Source of the DNA: an uncultured bacterium
GTDB lineage: Bacteria > Verrucomicrobiota > Lentisphaeria > Victivallales > UBA1829
Reading direction: 5' to 3'
Length of the DNA stretch: 56,533 nt
Assembly: GCA_900549415.1 (NCBI GenBank)
Contig: URNX01000020.1
Location: forward strand, 1 to 56,533
The notes under the pieces are model-generated. The model was given only the letters and a program-made list of their open reading frames with translations, was not told the DNA's origin and did not search any database. Shown here piece by piece: positions 36,317-44,700 of the stretch. A program made the translations under genes and the position numbers. Position 1 is the stretch's first letter, and the number at the start of each line of letters is the position of its first letter.

Positions 36317-36344
36317 TTGTGTTTTTGCCGCCGAAACCTATATT
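36317..36344 (+). promoter_or_regulatory. Candidate GH31 promoter
   Basis: TTGTGT (36317-36322), 16-bp spacer, TATATT (36339-36344), 28 bp before the GH31 ATG. The weak -35 would suit activation by the divergent AraC protein. Confidence 0.4.
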
Positions 36345-36372
36345 ATCTTCCAGAACAGAAAGGTTTTTTGCT

Positions 36373-38949
36373 ATGAATGAGTTTCTGAAAAACGCCCCGC
36401 CCGCCCCGGGAAACAGCGTTGTCCGCGGAGAGGCCAGATTCTCCGTAATCACTCCGCACCTTATCCGCATGGAGTGGAGCCCGGACGGAAAGTTTGACGA
36501 CCGCCCGACCCAGAACATCCGCTGCCGCGACCTGGGGGCGCAGTCATTCCGGAGCTCTGAGGAAAACGGCGTTGTGCATATTGATACGGATGCCCTTCAG
36601 CTCGAATACCGTCCCGACGGCAAACCGTTTTCCAGCGGAAATCTGAAGATTTCTTTCCGGTTCGGCAGCCGGACGGTCTCATGGACTCCCGGCATGGAGG
36701 ACGGCGGAAATCTGAAAGGCGCCTGCACCGAACTCGACATGCTCGACGGCGACGTCCTGCTTGATCTCATGAAGTGGATCAACGGAACGGATGAAGTCCG
36801 CGCAAAGTTCAAGCTTGACGACGGTTTTCTCTCCCGTTCCGGCTGGTCAGTTTTTGATGACAGCAAAACGCCTGCGGTCGTGGAGTATCCCGTTTTCGGC
36901 GAATGGTTTGAACAGCGTCCTGTTTCGGAACGGCTCGACCTCTATTTCTTCGCCTTCGGAACCGAATATAAAAAGTGTCTGCTTGCCGCCTCCCGCATGT
37001 TCGGACGCCCGCCGCTTCCGCCGCACTACGCGTTCGGGTACTGGTATTCGCGCTACTGGGCGTTTTCCGATACGGAACTCGAAGACCTTGCGGAACATTT
37101 TGACCGCGCGAGCGCTCCGCTGGATGTCCTCGTGCTCGACGTCGACTGGCATCTTCCGGGCTGGACCGGCTTCACCTGGGATCCCGATTTCTTCCCCGAT
37201 CCCGACGGTTTTCTCCGGAAAATCAAAGCGCGGAACATTCACACTGCGCTCAACTTGCATCCCGACCGTGGTGTTGCCCCGCATGAAAAATGCTTTGCGG
37301 AATTCGCCGCCGCCATGAACCGTTCCGATCTCTCCGCTCCGGTTCCGTTCGATATTGCCGATCCGCACTTTATGGATTTCTATTTCAAAAAACTGCTGAA
37401 TCCGGAAGAACAGCGCGGCGTGGACTGCTGGTGGATGGACTGGCGGCAGGATTCCTCCGCGGTTGAACGAACCGGCTTCCGCCCGCTCGCGTGGATCAAC
37501 CGTCTGCACTGGCTGGATCAGGAGCGCCGGAATCCGGAAAAACGTCCGCTCATTTTCAGCTGCCGCGGCGGAATGGACGGCGTCCGCTATCCGATTGGAT
37601 TTTCCGCCGACGCCTGTTCGACATGGGCGACTCTCGCAAAGGAGATAGAAGTCACCTCCGTTGCATCGAATGTCCTGTTCGGGTACTGGAGCCATGACAT
37701 CGGCGGCCATATGGAGCACAGCGCCATTTCTCCGGAGCTCTATCTGCGCTGGATGCAGTTCGGAGTCTGTTCTCCTGTTTTCCGCACCCACTCGGCAAAG
37801 TTCGCCTACGCGGAACGCCGTTTCTGGAATTTCCCCGCGCCGTGGAATGAACTGCTGCGCAACGAGATCCGCCGCCGTCTCCGTCTGGTTCCCTATATTT
37901 ACGGGGAGTGCCGGAAAGCCTGCGATACTGCCGTATCGCTCTGCCGCCCACTCTATTATGAATATCCGGAACTCGACGAGGCGTATCAGCATCCGGGCGA
38001 ATATTTCTTCGGCGACAGTTTTCTCGCCGCCCCCGTTTCGATTCCCGCCGATCCGGAAACCGGACTTGCGGAACAGAATCTCTGGCTTCCGCCGGGCGAA
38101 TGGTACGATGTGGAAACCGGGATCTTCCTCACCGGCGGGCAGAAGGTTGCGTTCCGCCGTCTCTATTCGGATCTGCCCTGTCTTGTCCGTCCCGGAACCG
38201 TTCTCGCGGAGGCTCCGGAGGGGGAGCGCGCCGGAACTTCCGCCGTTTTGCCGCATCCGGTCTTTGTGATTTATCCCGGACCGAAAGGCGAATACGAGCT
38301 TTACGAAGACGACGGTTCCTCCGTCGCTTACGAACGCGGCGAATGCGTCCGCACGCGAATCCGTCACTGGAGCGAGGGACATCTCCGCATTGTAGAAATC
38401 GCTCCGGCAGAAGGTTCCTGTGAGGGCTGGCAGGAAGAGCGCCCTGTCACACTGAAACTCTGCGGATACGTTCCGCCGGTTTCTGTAAAGGCGGACGGGA
38501 AGGAAATTCCGTGGTCGTACGACGGCGGCGAGCTGACTTGCTCCATTTCGCTTCCGCTGATGAAGACCCGAGAGGGCGTCCGTCTTGAAATTGAATTCGC
38601 GGAAGAAGATGAATATGCTTCTCTTGCCGGATGGCGCGGCGCGGTCCGCCGCCTGCGTCTGCTTGCGGATATCCAGAACCGCACAGCCGGCTGCACGATG
38701 CCTGTGAAAGACGACCGTCTGGCGCAGAAACTCGCGCATATGACCCGCCGTCTCACTCTGCATCCGGAAACGTTTCCGCAGGAACTGGTTATGACGAAAG
38801 AGCTGTTCCCGCGCCTTGCCCCTTCGTTCGAGGAGCTTCAGCGTGTGCGCGGAAAGCTTTTCCCGTTCTCTTTGAAACAGGTTGATATTCTGCTGAAAGA
38901 TACGGAACGGCTGATGAAAAATTACGGCAATCATACTTTTGTACTATAA
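36373..38949 (+). CDS. GH31 family glycoside hydrolase (alpha-glucosidase/alpha-xylosidase type)
   Basis: 858 residues from the ATG at 36373 (AGAAAGG upstream); an open frame extending upstream into the divergent gene is not used. No signal peptide, so cytoplasmic. N-terminal beta-sandwich, then a TIM barrel with DVLVLDVDWH, nucleophile region WWMDWRQD (Asp356) and acid/base region FSADACSTW (Asp413). FGYWSHDIGGHM and FRTHSA follow, with beta domains at the end. GH31 members include alpha-glucosidases, alpha-xylosidases and alpha-galactosidases; the substrate is not determined. An extra helical tail (about 780-858) is unusual. Confidence 0.93.
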   Translation: MNEFLKNAPPAPGNSVVRGEARFSVITPHLIRMEWSPDGKFDDRPTQNIRCRDLGAQSFRSSEENGVVHIDTDALQLEYRPDGKPFSSGNLKISFRFGSRTVSWTPGMEDGGNLKGACTELDMLDGDVLLDLMKWINGTDEVRAKFKLDDGFLSRSGWSVFDDSKTPAVVEYPVFGEWFEQRPVSERLDLYFFAFGTEYKKCLLAASRMFGRPPLPPHYAFGYWYSRYWAFSDTELEDLAEHFDRASAPLDVLVLDVDWHLPGWTGFTWDPDFFPDPDGFLRKIKARNIHTALNLHPDRGVAPHEKCFAEFAAAMNRSDLSAPVPFDIADPHFMDFYFKKLLNPEEQRGVDCWWMDWRQDSSAVERTGFRPLAWINRLHWLDQERRNPEKRPLIFSCRGGMDGVRYPIGFSADACSTWATLAKEIEVTSVASNVLFGYWSHDIGGHMEHSAISPELYLRWMQFGVCSPVFRTHSAKFAYAERRFWNFPAPWNELLRNEIRRRLRLVPYIYGECRKACDTAVSLCRPLYYEYPELDEAYQHPGEYFFGDSFLAAPVSIPADPETGLAEQNLWLPPGEWYDVETGIFLTGGQKVAFRRLYSDLPCLVRPGTVLAEAPEGERAGTSAVLPHPVFVIYPGPKGEYELYEDDGSSVAYERGECVRTRIRHWSEGHLRIVEIAPAEGSCEGWQEERPVTLKLCGYVPPVSVKADGKEIPWSYDGGELTCSISLPLMKTREGVRLEIEFAEEDEYASLAGWRGAVRRLRLLADIQNRTAGCTMPVKDDRLAQKLAHMTRRLTLHPETFPQELVMTKELFPRLAPSFEELQRVRGKLFPFSLKQVDILLKDTERLMKNYGNHTFVL

Positions 38950-38966
38950 ACAGTACACCAGTACCA

Positions 38967-38995
38967 TTGCTTTTTGCAAACACGTCTCTTATATT
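38967..38995 (+). promoter_or_regulatory. Candidate promoter for the 39075 pseudopilin
   Basis: TTGCTT (38967-38972), 17-bp spacer, TATATT (38990-38995). A small GTACT/AGTAC dyad lies just upstream (38941-38956). Confidence 0.5.
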
Positions 38996-39018
38996 AGAGA
39001 CGGAAAACAAAAAACAGA

Positions 39019-39053
39019 CCCGTTTCAGATACATAAAAGGTGCCTGAAACGGG
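39019..39053 (+). promoter_or_regulatory. Hairpin in the 39075 pseudopilin 5' leader
   Basis: CCCGTTTCAG (39019-39028) pairs perfectly with CTGAAACGGG (39044-39053) around a 15-base loop. It lies between the predicted transcription start and the purine-rich ribosome site. It is not followed by a T run on the plus strand, so it is more likely a stabilising or regulatory leader stem than a terminator. Confidence 0.5.
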
Positions 39054-39074
39054 AAACAAAAAAAGGAAACAAAA

Positions 39075-39857
39075 ATGAACAGAACAGCAAGAAAGGCAGG
39101 CAGTACCATGAACCCCAAATCAACGGCACGCTTCATCTCACACATCAAGGGGCGCTATTGCAGATTTACCCTTATAGAGCTTCTTGTAGTAATTGCCATC
39201 ATCGCTATCCTGGCGGGCATGCTTCTGCCTGCGCTGAATTCCGCACGGGAGAAAGCGCGTGCAATTTCCTGCACCAGCAATCTGAAGCAGACTCTGCTCG
39301 ACTTCGGAATGTACGCAAACGACAACCAGGATTTCTGGCCGGTGTACATCGTTTATGGTGGCGGCCGTGTTTCCTGGTCGGTTGCTTTGTATCAGGATAA
39401 AATAACAAACAACGACTGGAAAGCTCTGAAGTATAACTACTGTCCCTCCAATCCCCGTCCGGCGACCGCAAATCATTACAATATCTATGGAGCGAAGATG
39501 GCATGGTACGATTATGGATATGAAGAACCCTATGCCGGAGTAAAAAATCCATATGTCGCAGCAGGAAGCGATTATTTCCTGAATGCGAAAAAGGTCAAAA
39601 CCCCGAGCAACTACTTCCAGATCAGCGACTCCATGCGCGGGGATGCGGCAAACAAGGGACAGAATTTCTATTACATTGACAAAAACGATGCTGCAGCGAC
39701 GAAAGGCATTCCGCTGATTCATCAGCAGGGCGCAAACCTCGGATTCGTGGATGGACACGCAGGACAGGAAAGTGCGGCAAAGCTGAAAAAGCGCGCGTCC
39801 GATGGCGGCTGTGTCGCAGGATTCATCATGGACGTCGCCGGAAATCCGGTGTTCTGA
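39075..39857 (+). CDS. Type II secretion pseudopilin-like protein (H-X9-DG type)
   Basis: 260 residues; an in-frame ATG at 39108 is an alternative start. The leader ends YCR|FTLIELLVVIAIIAILAG, again with Arg at -1 and Glu at +5, then LNSAREKARAISCTSNLKQ. The globular domain ends HQQGANLGFVDGHAG, a clean H-X9-DG motif. It is followed by a strong terminator, so it is a single-gene unit downstream of the GH31 gene. By position it may serve GH31 substrate handling or the haem-type cluster that follows; neither is proven. Confidence 0.88.
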   Translation: MNRTARKAGSTMNPKSTARFISHIKGRYCRFTLIELLVVIAIIAILAGMLLPALNSAREKARAISCTSNLKQTLLDFGMYANDNQDFWPVYIVYGGGRVSWSVALYQDKITNNDWKALKYNYCPSNPRPATANHYNIYGAKMAWYDYGYEEPYAGVKNPYVAAGSDYFLNAKKVKTPSNYFQISDSMRGDAANKGQNFYYIDKNDAAATKGIPLIHQQGANLGFVDGHAGQESAAKLKKRASDGGCVAGFIMDVAGNPVF

Positions 39858-39879
39858 TTTTCCGCATTTCTGAACAGAA

Positions 39880-39918
39880 AACCTTTCCTGCGCCAAACCG
39901 CCTGGAAAGGTTTTTTTT
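39880..39918 (+). terminator. Rho-independent terminator after pseudopilin
   Basis: AACCTTTCC (39880-39888) pairs with GGAAAGGTT (39904-39912), running into a T tract to 39918. Confidence 0.9.
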
Positions 39919-39947
39919 GCATAAATGTGGTGGAAAAATTAAAATAA

Positions 39948-39961
39948 ATAGTCTTGTCTAA
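39948..39961 (+). promoter_or_regulatory. Shared operator, site 1 (imperfect)
   Basis: ATAGT-CTTG-TCTAA, a half-conserved copy of the TTAGA-N4-TCTAA dyad. The TCTAA half is followed by TTTTAAAC and the -35 box of the CobN operon promoter, the same layout as at 45887. Confidence 0.45.
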
Positions 39962-39969
39962 TTTTAAAC

Positions 39970-39997
39970 TTGAAAAATAAAAAATCTAAAGTATATT
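39970..39997 (+). promoter_or_regulatory. Promoter of the HmuT/U/V/S-like operon
   Basis: TTGAAA (39970-39975), 16-bp spacer, TATATT (39992-39997) followed by ACG. Sequence and spacing match the promoter at 45910-45937 almost exactly. Confidence 0.6.
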
Positions 39998-40003
39998 ACG
40001 ATC

Positions 40004-40093
40004 ATGCTGAAATACAGCATATTGCGCTTTCTCTTGATATGTGCAGTTTTTGCGTTTATAGCAAAACTGCTTTTTTTAGGAAAGTGCAATTAG
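40004..40093 (+). CDS. Possible 29-residue hydrophobic leader peptide
   Basis: An ATG at the predicted transcription start (40004) opens a 29-codon frame starting MLKYSILRFLLICAVF and ending in TAG at 40091-40093. It is strongly hydrophobic with basic residues near both ends. There is no ribosome site, so it would need leaderless translation. The frame crosses the terminator-like hairpin at 40043-40077. It may be a chance frame; it is listed because of its position between promoter and attenuator. Confidence 0.2.
   Translation: MLKYSILRFLLICAVFAFIAKLLFLGKCN
40043..40077 (+). terminator. Terminator-like hairpin (possible attenuator) in operon leader
   Basis: GCAGTTTTTGC (40043-40053) pairs with GCAAAACTGC (40061-40070), followed by seven T (40071-40077). 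It lies between the operon promoter and the first gene, so transcripts from that promoter must read through it. Confidence 0.65.
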
Positions 40094-40103
40094 ATTTGTC
40101 TAA
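40090..40103 (+). promoter_or_regulatory. Shared operator, site 2
   Basis: TTAGA-TTTG-TCTAA, perfect five-base arms. It lies after the hairpin and 14 bases before the AGGAG ribosome site of the first operon gene. Confidence 0.5.
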
Positions 40104-40128
40104 CTTTTAAGTTTGCAGGAGTTTGAAA

Positions 40129-40845
40129 TTGGAGATTTTCATTGTGGCGGTGCTTGCGGCCGCATGGATGCAGAGTGTCATGAAGCTGACATTGCTGCCG
40201 CGGGCTGTCCGCTGGGGCATTCTTGCAATGGCCGTCTTTCCGGCGTTTTTGTGCAAGACGACGCTGATGCGGTTCAATCTGCATTCCATTGACCGTTTTC
40301 TTTCCAGTGCGGGGAATCTGAAAGATTTCTGCGCGCTGGTTGTGGTGCAGGAGCTTCTTGCTCTGCTCGCCGGTCTGTCTCTGCTGAAGGAGAGGGAACT
40401 GGGGGAAAAGGTTCACCGCTGGAAATATCTGGCTCTGCTGCCGTCGCTGCTGCTTCCGTTCGTCGTCATGTATCTGACGGTTGTCGGATTCAACCGGCTG
40501 GTGCGCTATGAATTCGATACGCTTCTTTGGTGGTCGGCGGGCGGTTTCGTGCTTGTTTCCGCACTTTCCTGCGAAGTCTGGGGGTTGGTTCACTCCACGG
40601 AGCGCAGACGTGTTTCCGCCGCGCTTGCGGGAAGCTGGATGCTTGTTCTGCTCGCGGTTTTTCTTCCAGCCGCGGCCGGGGGAGAGCTTTCTCAGGGAGG
40701 CGGAGCGGCTGGCTCCGAACCTGTACGCGATTTCGCGATTCTCGGCATTCTGACTCTGGTTGTTGCGCTTTCTGCGCTCGCATTTCAAATTTGCAGAAAA
40801 AGAAAGGAACAAATCAAAAAATGCGTTACATCACAGAAATCCTGA
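40129..40845 (+). CDS. HmuT-like integral membrane protein of CobN-associated operon
   Basis: About 238 residues from a TTG at 40129, seven bases after AGGAG; a TTG at 40123 is in frame but too close to the ribosome site. The protein is mostly hydrophobic, with roughly five or six helices (EIFIVAVLAAAW, LALLPSLLLPFVVMYL, LVLLAVFLPAAA, FAILGILTLVVALSALAFQI) and a basic tail. No motif identifies its function. Position just before an ExbB-like and a DUF2149 gene matches hmuT in the Porphyromonas hmuYRSTUV locus; homology to HmuT itself is inferred. Its 3' end overlaps the next gene by 25 bp. Confidence 0.75.
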   Translation: MEIFIVAVLAAAWMQSVMKLTLLPRAVRWGILAMAVFPAFLCKTTLMRFNLHSIDRFLSSAGNLKDFCALVVVQELLALLAGLSLLKERELGEKVHRWKYLALLPSLLLPFVVMYLTVVGFNRLVRYEFDTLLWWSAGGFVLVSALSCEVWGLVHSTERRRVSAALAGSWMLVLLAVFLPAAAGGELSQGGGAAGSEPVRDFAILGILTLVVALSALAFQICRKRKEQIKKCVTSQKS

Positions 40846-41429
40846 ACTGGGTATCCGCCAGCTTTATGCTGCCGGACATCGTCCTCCTGCTTGCCGCGAT
40901 GATTTTCGCGCTTGTTGAGCTTGGGGGATTCTGCTCCATGTATCTGCGTCTGCTTCAGCAGAGACGGAAGCGGGAGGAGATCATGAAAGAGCTCCGCGGC
41001 GATCAGGAAATTCTCCCGGAATCTCTCGGATATGGTGTTTTTGCGCGGCATTTGAGCGAACTTGTTCAGCTCAACTGGGACCCTGTGCACTGCGAGAAAC
41101 GGATTTTCGATTTTTCGCAGACGTATGAGCATGAACTCGAACGCGCCCGCTTCATGACGAAAATCGGACCGATGCTCGGTCTCATGGGAACGCTGATTCC
41201 GATGGGACCTGCGCTTGCGGGGCTGGCGTCGGGCGACATTGCATCCATGGCTTACAATATGCAGATTGCATTCGGCACAACGGTCGTCGGCATCTTCGTT
41301 GCCGGAGTCGGTCTGCTGCTTTACTCGGTCAAGCGGCACTGGTTCGCGGATGAAATCGCCGCGCTCCGCTATGCGCTGGATCTCAAGCTCAGAAGGGAGG
41401 CCGGCCATGCGCAGAACGGGACGGTATGA
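40821..41429 (+). CDS. MotA/TolQ/ExbB-family proton channel protein (HmuU-like)
   Basis: 202 residues. Three membrane segments: about 15-35, then after a long cytoplasmic loop two helices around FMTKIGPMLGLMGTLIPMGPAL (about 112-133) and TTVVGIFVAGVGLLLYSV. This is the standard TolQ/ExbB signature and order. Such proteins couple the proton gradient to work across the envelope, with an ExbD-like partner. The start ATG at 40821 lies inside the preceding gene with AAAGGAAC upstream. The following DUF2149 gene is the likely partner. Confidence 0.9.
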   Translation: MRYITEILNWVSASFMLPDIVLLLAAMIFALVELGGFCSMYLRLLQQRRKREEIMKELRGDQEILPESLGYGVFARHLSELVQLNWDPVHCEKRIFDFSQTYEHELERARFMTKIGPMLGLMGTLIPMGPALAGLASGDIASMAYNMQIAFGTTVVGIFVAGVGLLLYSVKRHWFADEIAALRYALDLKLRREAGHAQNGTV

Positions 41430-41748
41430 TGTGTTCGCGGCGGAGGATGACTGCGATCCTCTTTCCGGTCTGGTGAATCTTTTCGACGCCGCGATGGTGT
41501 TTGCGGTTGCCCTGATGGTGGCGTTTGTCATTCAGAGCCGCATGACGGAATTCCTGACTGCGCAGGATGTGACGTATGTCAAAAACGCGGGAAAGCCGGA
41601 TATGGAAATCATTGTAAAGAAAGACAACAGAATCTCCCGTTTCAAATCGGAAAAAACAACCGGTTCGGGGAAGGGCGAGCGCGTCGGGATCGCGTACCGT
41701 CTTGAAAACGGGGAAATCATTTACGTCCCGGAAGGAAAAACAAAATGA
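41407..41748 (+). CDS. DUF2149 family protein (HmuV-like, ExbD-position partner)
   Basis: 113 residues with GGGAGG before the ATG, overlapping the ExbB-like gene by 23 bp. The family hallmark DDCDPLSGLVNLFDAAMVFAVALMVA (in segments) gives an acidic DP motif followed by one membrane helix. The periplasmic-side tail ends in a short beta domain (YRLENGEIIYVPEG). DUF2149 proteins occur next to MotA/TolQ/ExbB and CobN-like genes. A single helix plus a small soluble domain resembles ExbD in layout, though sequence homology is not evident by eye. Confidence 0.85.
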   Translation: MRRTGRYDVFAAEDDCDPLSGLVNLFDAAMVFAVALMVAFVIQSRMTEFLTAQDVTYVKNAGKPDMEIIVKKDNRISRFKSEKTTGSGKGERVGIAYRLENGEIIYVPEGKTK

Positions 41749-44700
41749 AGCACAAAAAACTTATCGCCGGAGCTGCAGTTCTCTTCGCCTTTGCCGCGGG
41801 TATTTTCTGCTGGAACGGCATGTCGCCGACCCGCGTCGGCATGGTCAATTACCCGGATTACATGCTGGCGGCGCAGCTGGATCAGGAGATCGGCAGATTC
41901 ATTGATGTCGAGCCGGTCAGATGGAACGACAAAACCGATCCCGCCGCGCTCAAACGCTACGACGTCCTTTACTTTTTCGGAATGGGGCTCCAGTTCAACG
42001 AGCGCCAGCAGGCGGCGATTGACGAGCTTGTCCGCCGTAAAAAGCCGCTCTATATCACTGCCTCCACCCGCGCGGAAACGAAACTCGACACGCTTCCGCC
42101 GGAACAGTCCAAACAGGTTCAGGCATACATGGGCGGCGGAGGAAAAACCAATTTCAAGCGTCTGATGGACTACACGCGCCGTGTGATCGACGGCAAGTTC
42201 CTTTTCGCGGAAAAGGTTCTTCCTCCAAAAAGACTTCCGCGTTCTGCGTTCTTTCATCCGAAAAAGGATGAGGAGACCGAGCTGGCAACCTATGCGCAGT
42301 ATCTTGCGTTCTATAAAAAACTGGGAAAATACAATCCGGAGAACCCGACGGTCTGCATCTTTTCCGGCAATGGCGGCGGAGATCTTGAAACGCTTGTCGA
42401 TGCGCTTGAACGCAAGGGACTTAACGTCGTCGGAATCTCCGGCATGATGGAACGCATCAAACTGCTGGAGGCGGTCAAGCCTTCGCTGATTATCTACCAG
42501 CCGCATGGACGTCTTTCGATGAACGATCCCGATGCGATGCTTGCGGCGCTGAAGCGTCTGAACATTCCGGTATACTGTCCGATCAAAGTCAGTCAGCCGT
42601 ATGAGGAGTATCTGCGCGACCAGCGCGGCATGACGGGCGGGATGCTCAGCCAGAGCGTCATCATGCCCGAGCTCGACGGCGGCGCGGTTCCGTTCGTCCT
42701 TTCCGCGCTTTTCCCGAACCGGCGCGGGCTGATGGAGTTCCGCATGATTCCGGACCGGCTCGAACGTTTTGCTTCGATGGTGCGCAAGACGGTTGATCTG
42801 AAGCGCAAGCCGAACGCGGAAAAGAAGATCGCAATCATCTACTACAAGGGGCCCGGGCAGAACGCGCTGAATGCCGCCGGTCTGGAAGTCGGCGACTCGC
42901 TTCTGAACACGCTGAAATATCTGAAGAGTCAGGGGTTCACAACCGGTGACTTGCCGGAGACTCCGCAGGAGCTGAACAGGAAAATCCAGGAAAACGCCGC
43001 CGTTTTCGGAACCTATGCGAAGGGAGCGGCCGAGAGATTCATTCAGACTGCGCGGGTTGAACTCATTCCGCCGGAAGAGTATCTCTCCTGGATCCGCAAG
43101 AGCATGCCGGAGGAACTCTATGCGGAAGTGGAAAAACAGAACGGTCTCGTTCCCGGCAATTATTTCACCGTGGAAAAAGACGGCAAAAAGTGCATGGCGC
43201 TCGGGATGCTGCGGTTCGGGAATATCGTGATTCTCCCGCAGGGGCTTCCCGCCGTCGGCGACGATACGAACAAGATTATCCACGGCGTCAAGCAGGCGCC
43301 CGCGCACACCTACATCGCCACGTATCTCTGGATCCGTCATAAATTCGGCGCGGATGCGCTGATGCATTTCGGCACGCATGGAAGTCTGGAGTTCACCCCG
43401 TGGAAACAGATTGCGCTTTCCAGCTTCGACTGGCCGGATGTACTGATCGGCGATCTGCCGCATTACTATCTTTACGTCATCAACAACATCGGCGAAGCGC
43501 TGATTGCGAAACGCCGCTCCTACGCCACGATGGTCAGTCACCTGACTGCACCGTTCATGAATGCGGGAAGCTACGGGAAACTGCATGAGATCGAAGAGAA
43601 AATCGAAGCGTATGAAGCCGCGGAGTCCGCAATGCTCAAGGATGAATACCGAAAATCGATCATCGCAATGTCCGTGAAGGAGAATCTGCATATCGACCTC
43701 AAGCTTTCCCCGGATTTCGCAAAGGGCGTCCTGAACCGCGAAGACCTGACGCGACTGCATGGATACCTGCACGAGATTGAAGGCAGCAAGGTCAATCGCG
43801 GAGTTTATGTTATCGGGCGTCCTTACTCCAAAGAGGAGGCGGACGAGACGGCGCGGCTGATGATGGTCGACGTCATTGCGGATCAGCTTTTCAAAGCCGA
43901 TCTGGCAAAGAAAAAGGTTCAGGAAAAAGACCGCGACGACATTGTCTTTTTCAAGAAAAACTATCTTGATCCTGCCGGCGCGATGATTGCGGAGGAGTTC
44001 CGGAACCCGAAATCCGTCGGAGCAACCGTTCCGGAGAAAAAACGTTCCGTCAAACCGCTGCCGGAGCAGATGCGCGCGGCGCTGGAGAAGATGCCGCCGG
44101 AGGAACGCCGCAGAATGATGTCCGCAGCAGGCGGACGCATGAACCGTGCTCCGCGCACCGCAAAGCCGAAACTCACCGCAATGGCGGAAGCTCACCGGAT
44201 GCGCCGGGCTCTGATTGATTCGACGCAGGCGGAGCTGAAATCCATTGTGAACGCGTTCTCCGGCGGATACCTGTTCCCGTCTCCCGGCGGCGATCCCGTC
44301 GGCAACCCCGACACGATTCCGACTGGACGCAATCTTTACGGCATTGATCCGGAACGTACTCCAACACGGGAGAGCTATGCGGTCGGCCGCAAACTCGGGC
44401 AGGCGCTGATCGAAGCCAAACTCAGGAAAACCGGAAAGTATCCGAAGAAGGCGGCGTTCACACTCTGGGGCGGCGAATTCATCCGCGGACAGGGAACGAA
44501 TATCGGGGAAATCTTCTTTCTGCTCGGCGTGGAACCTGTCTGGGATTCGCGCGGACGCGTCCAGGATGTCCGCCTCATTCCGGATTCTGAACTGAAACGT
44601 CCGCGCATTGATGTGCTTGTTCAGACCTCCGGGCAGTTCCGCGGGGCGGCAACCAGCCGGATGCGTCTTATCGACAAGGCGGTCAAGCTTGCGGCGGAAG

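Noticed and set aside
36847..38934. 695-codon antisense frame in the GH31 gene
   Set aside because: No motifs and no start signals; the GH31 catalytic motifs are on the plus strand.
39019..39053. Leader hairpin as a terminator
   Set aside because: No T run on the plus strand. A T-rich tail exists only on the minus strand, where there is no gene to terminate.
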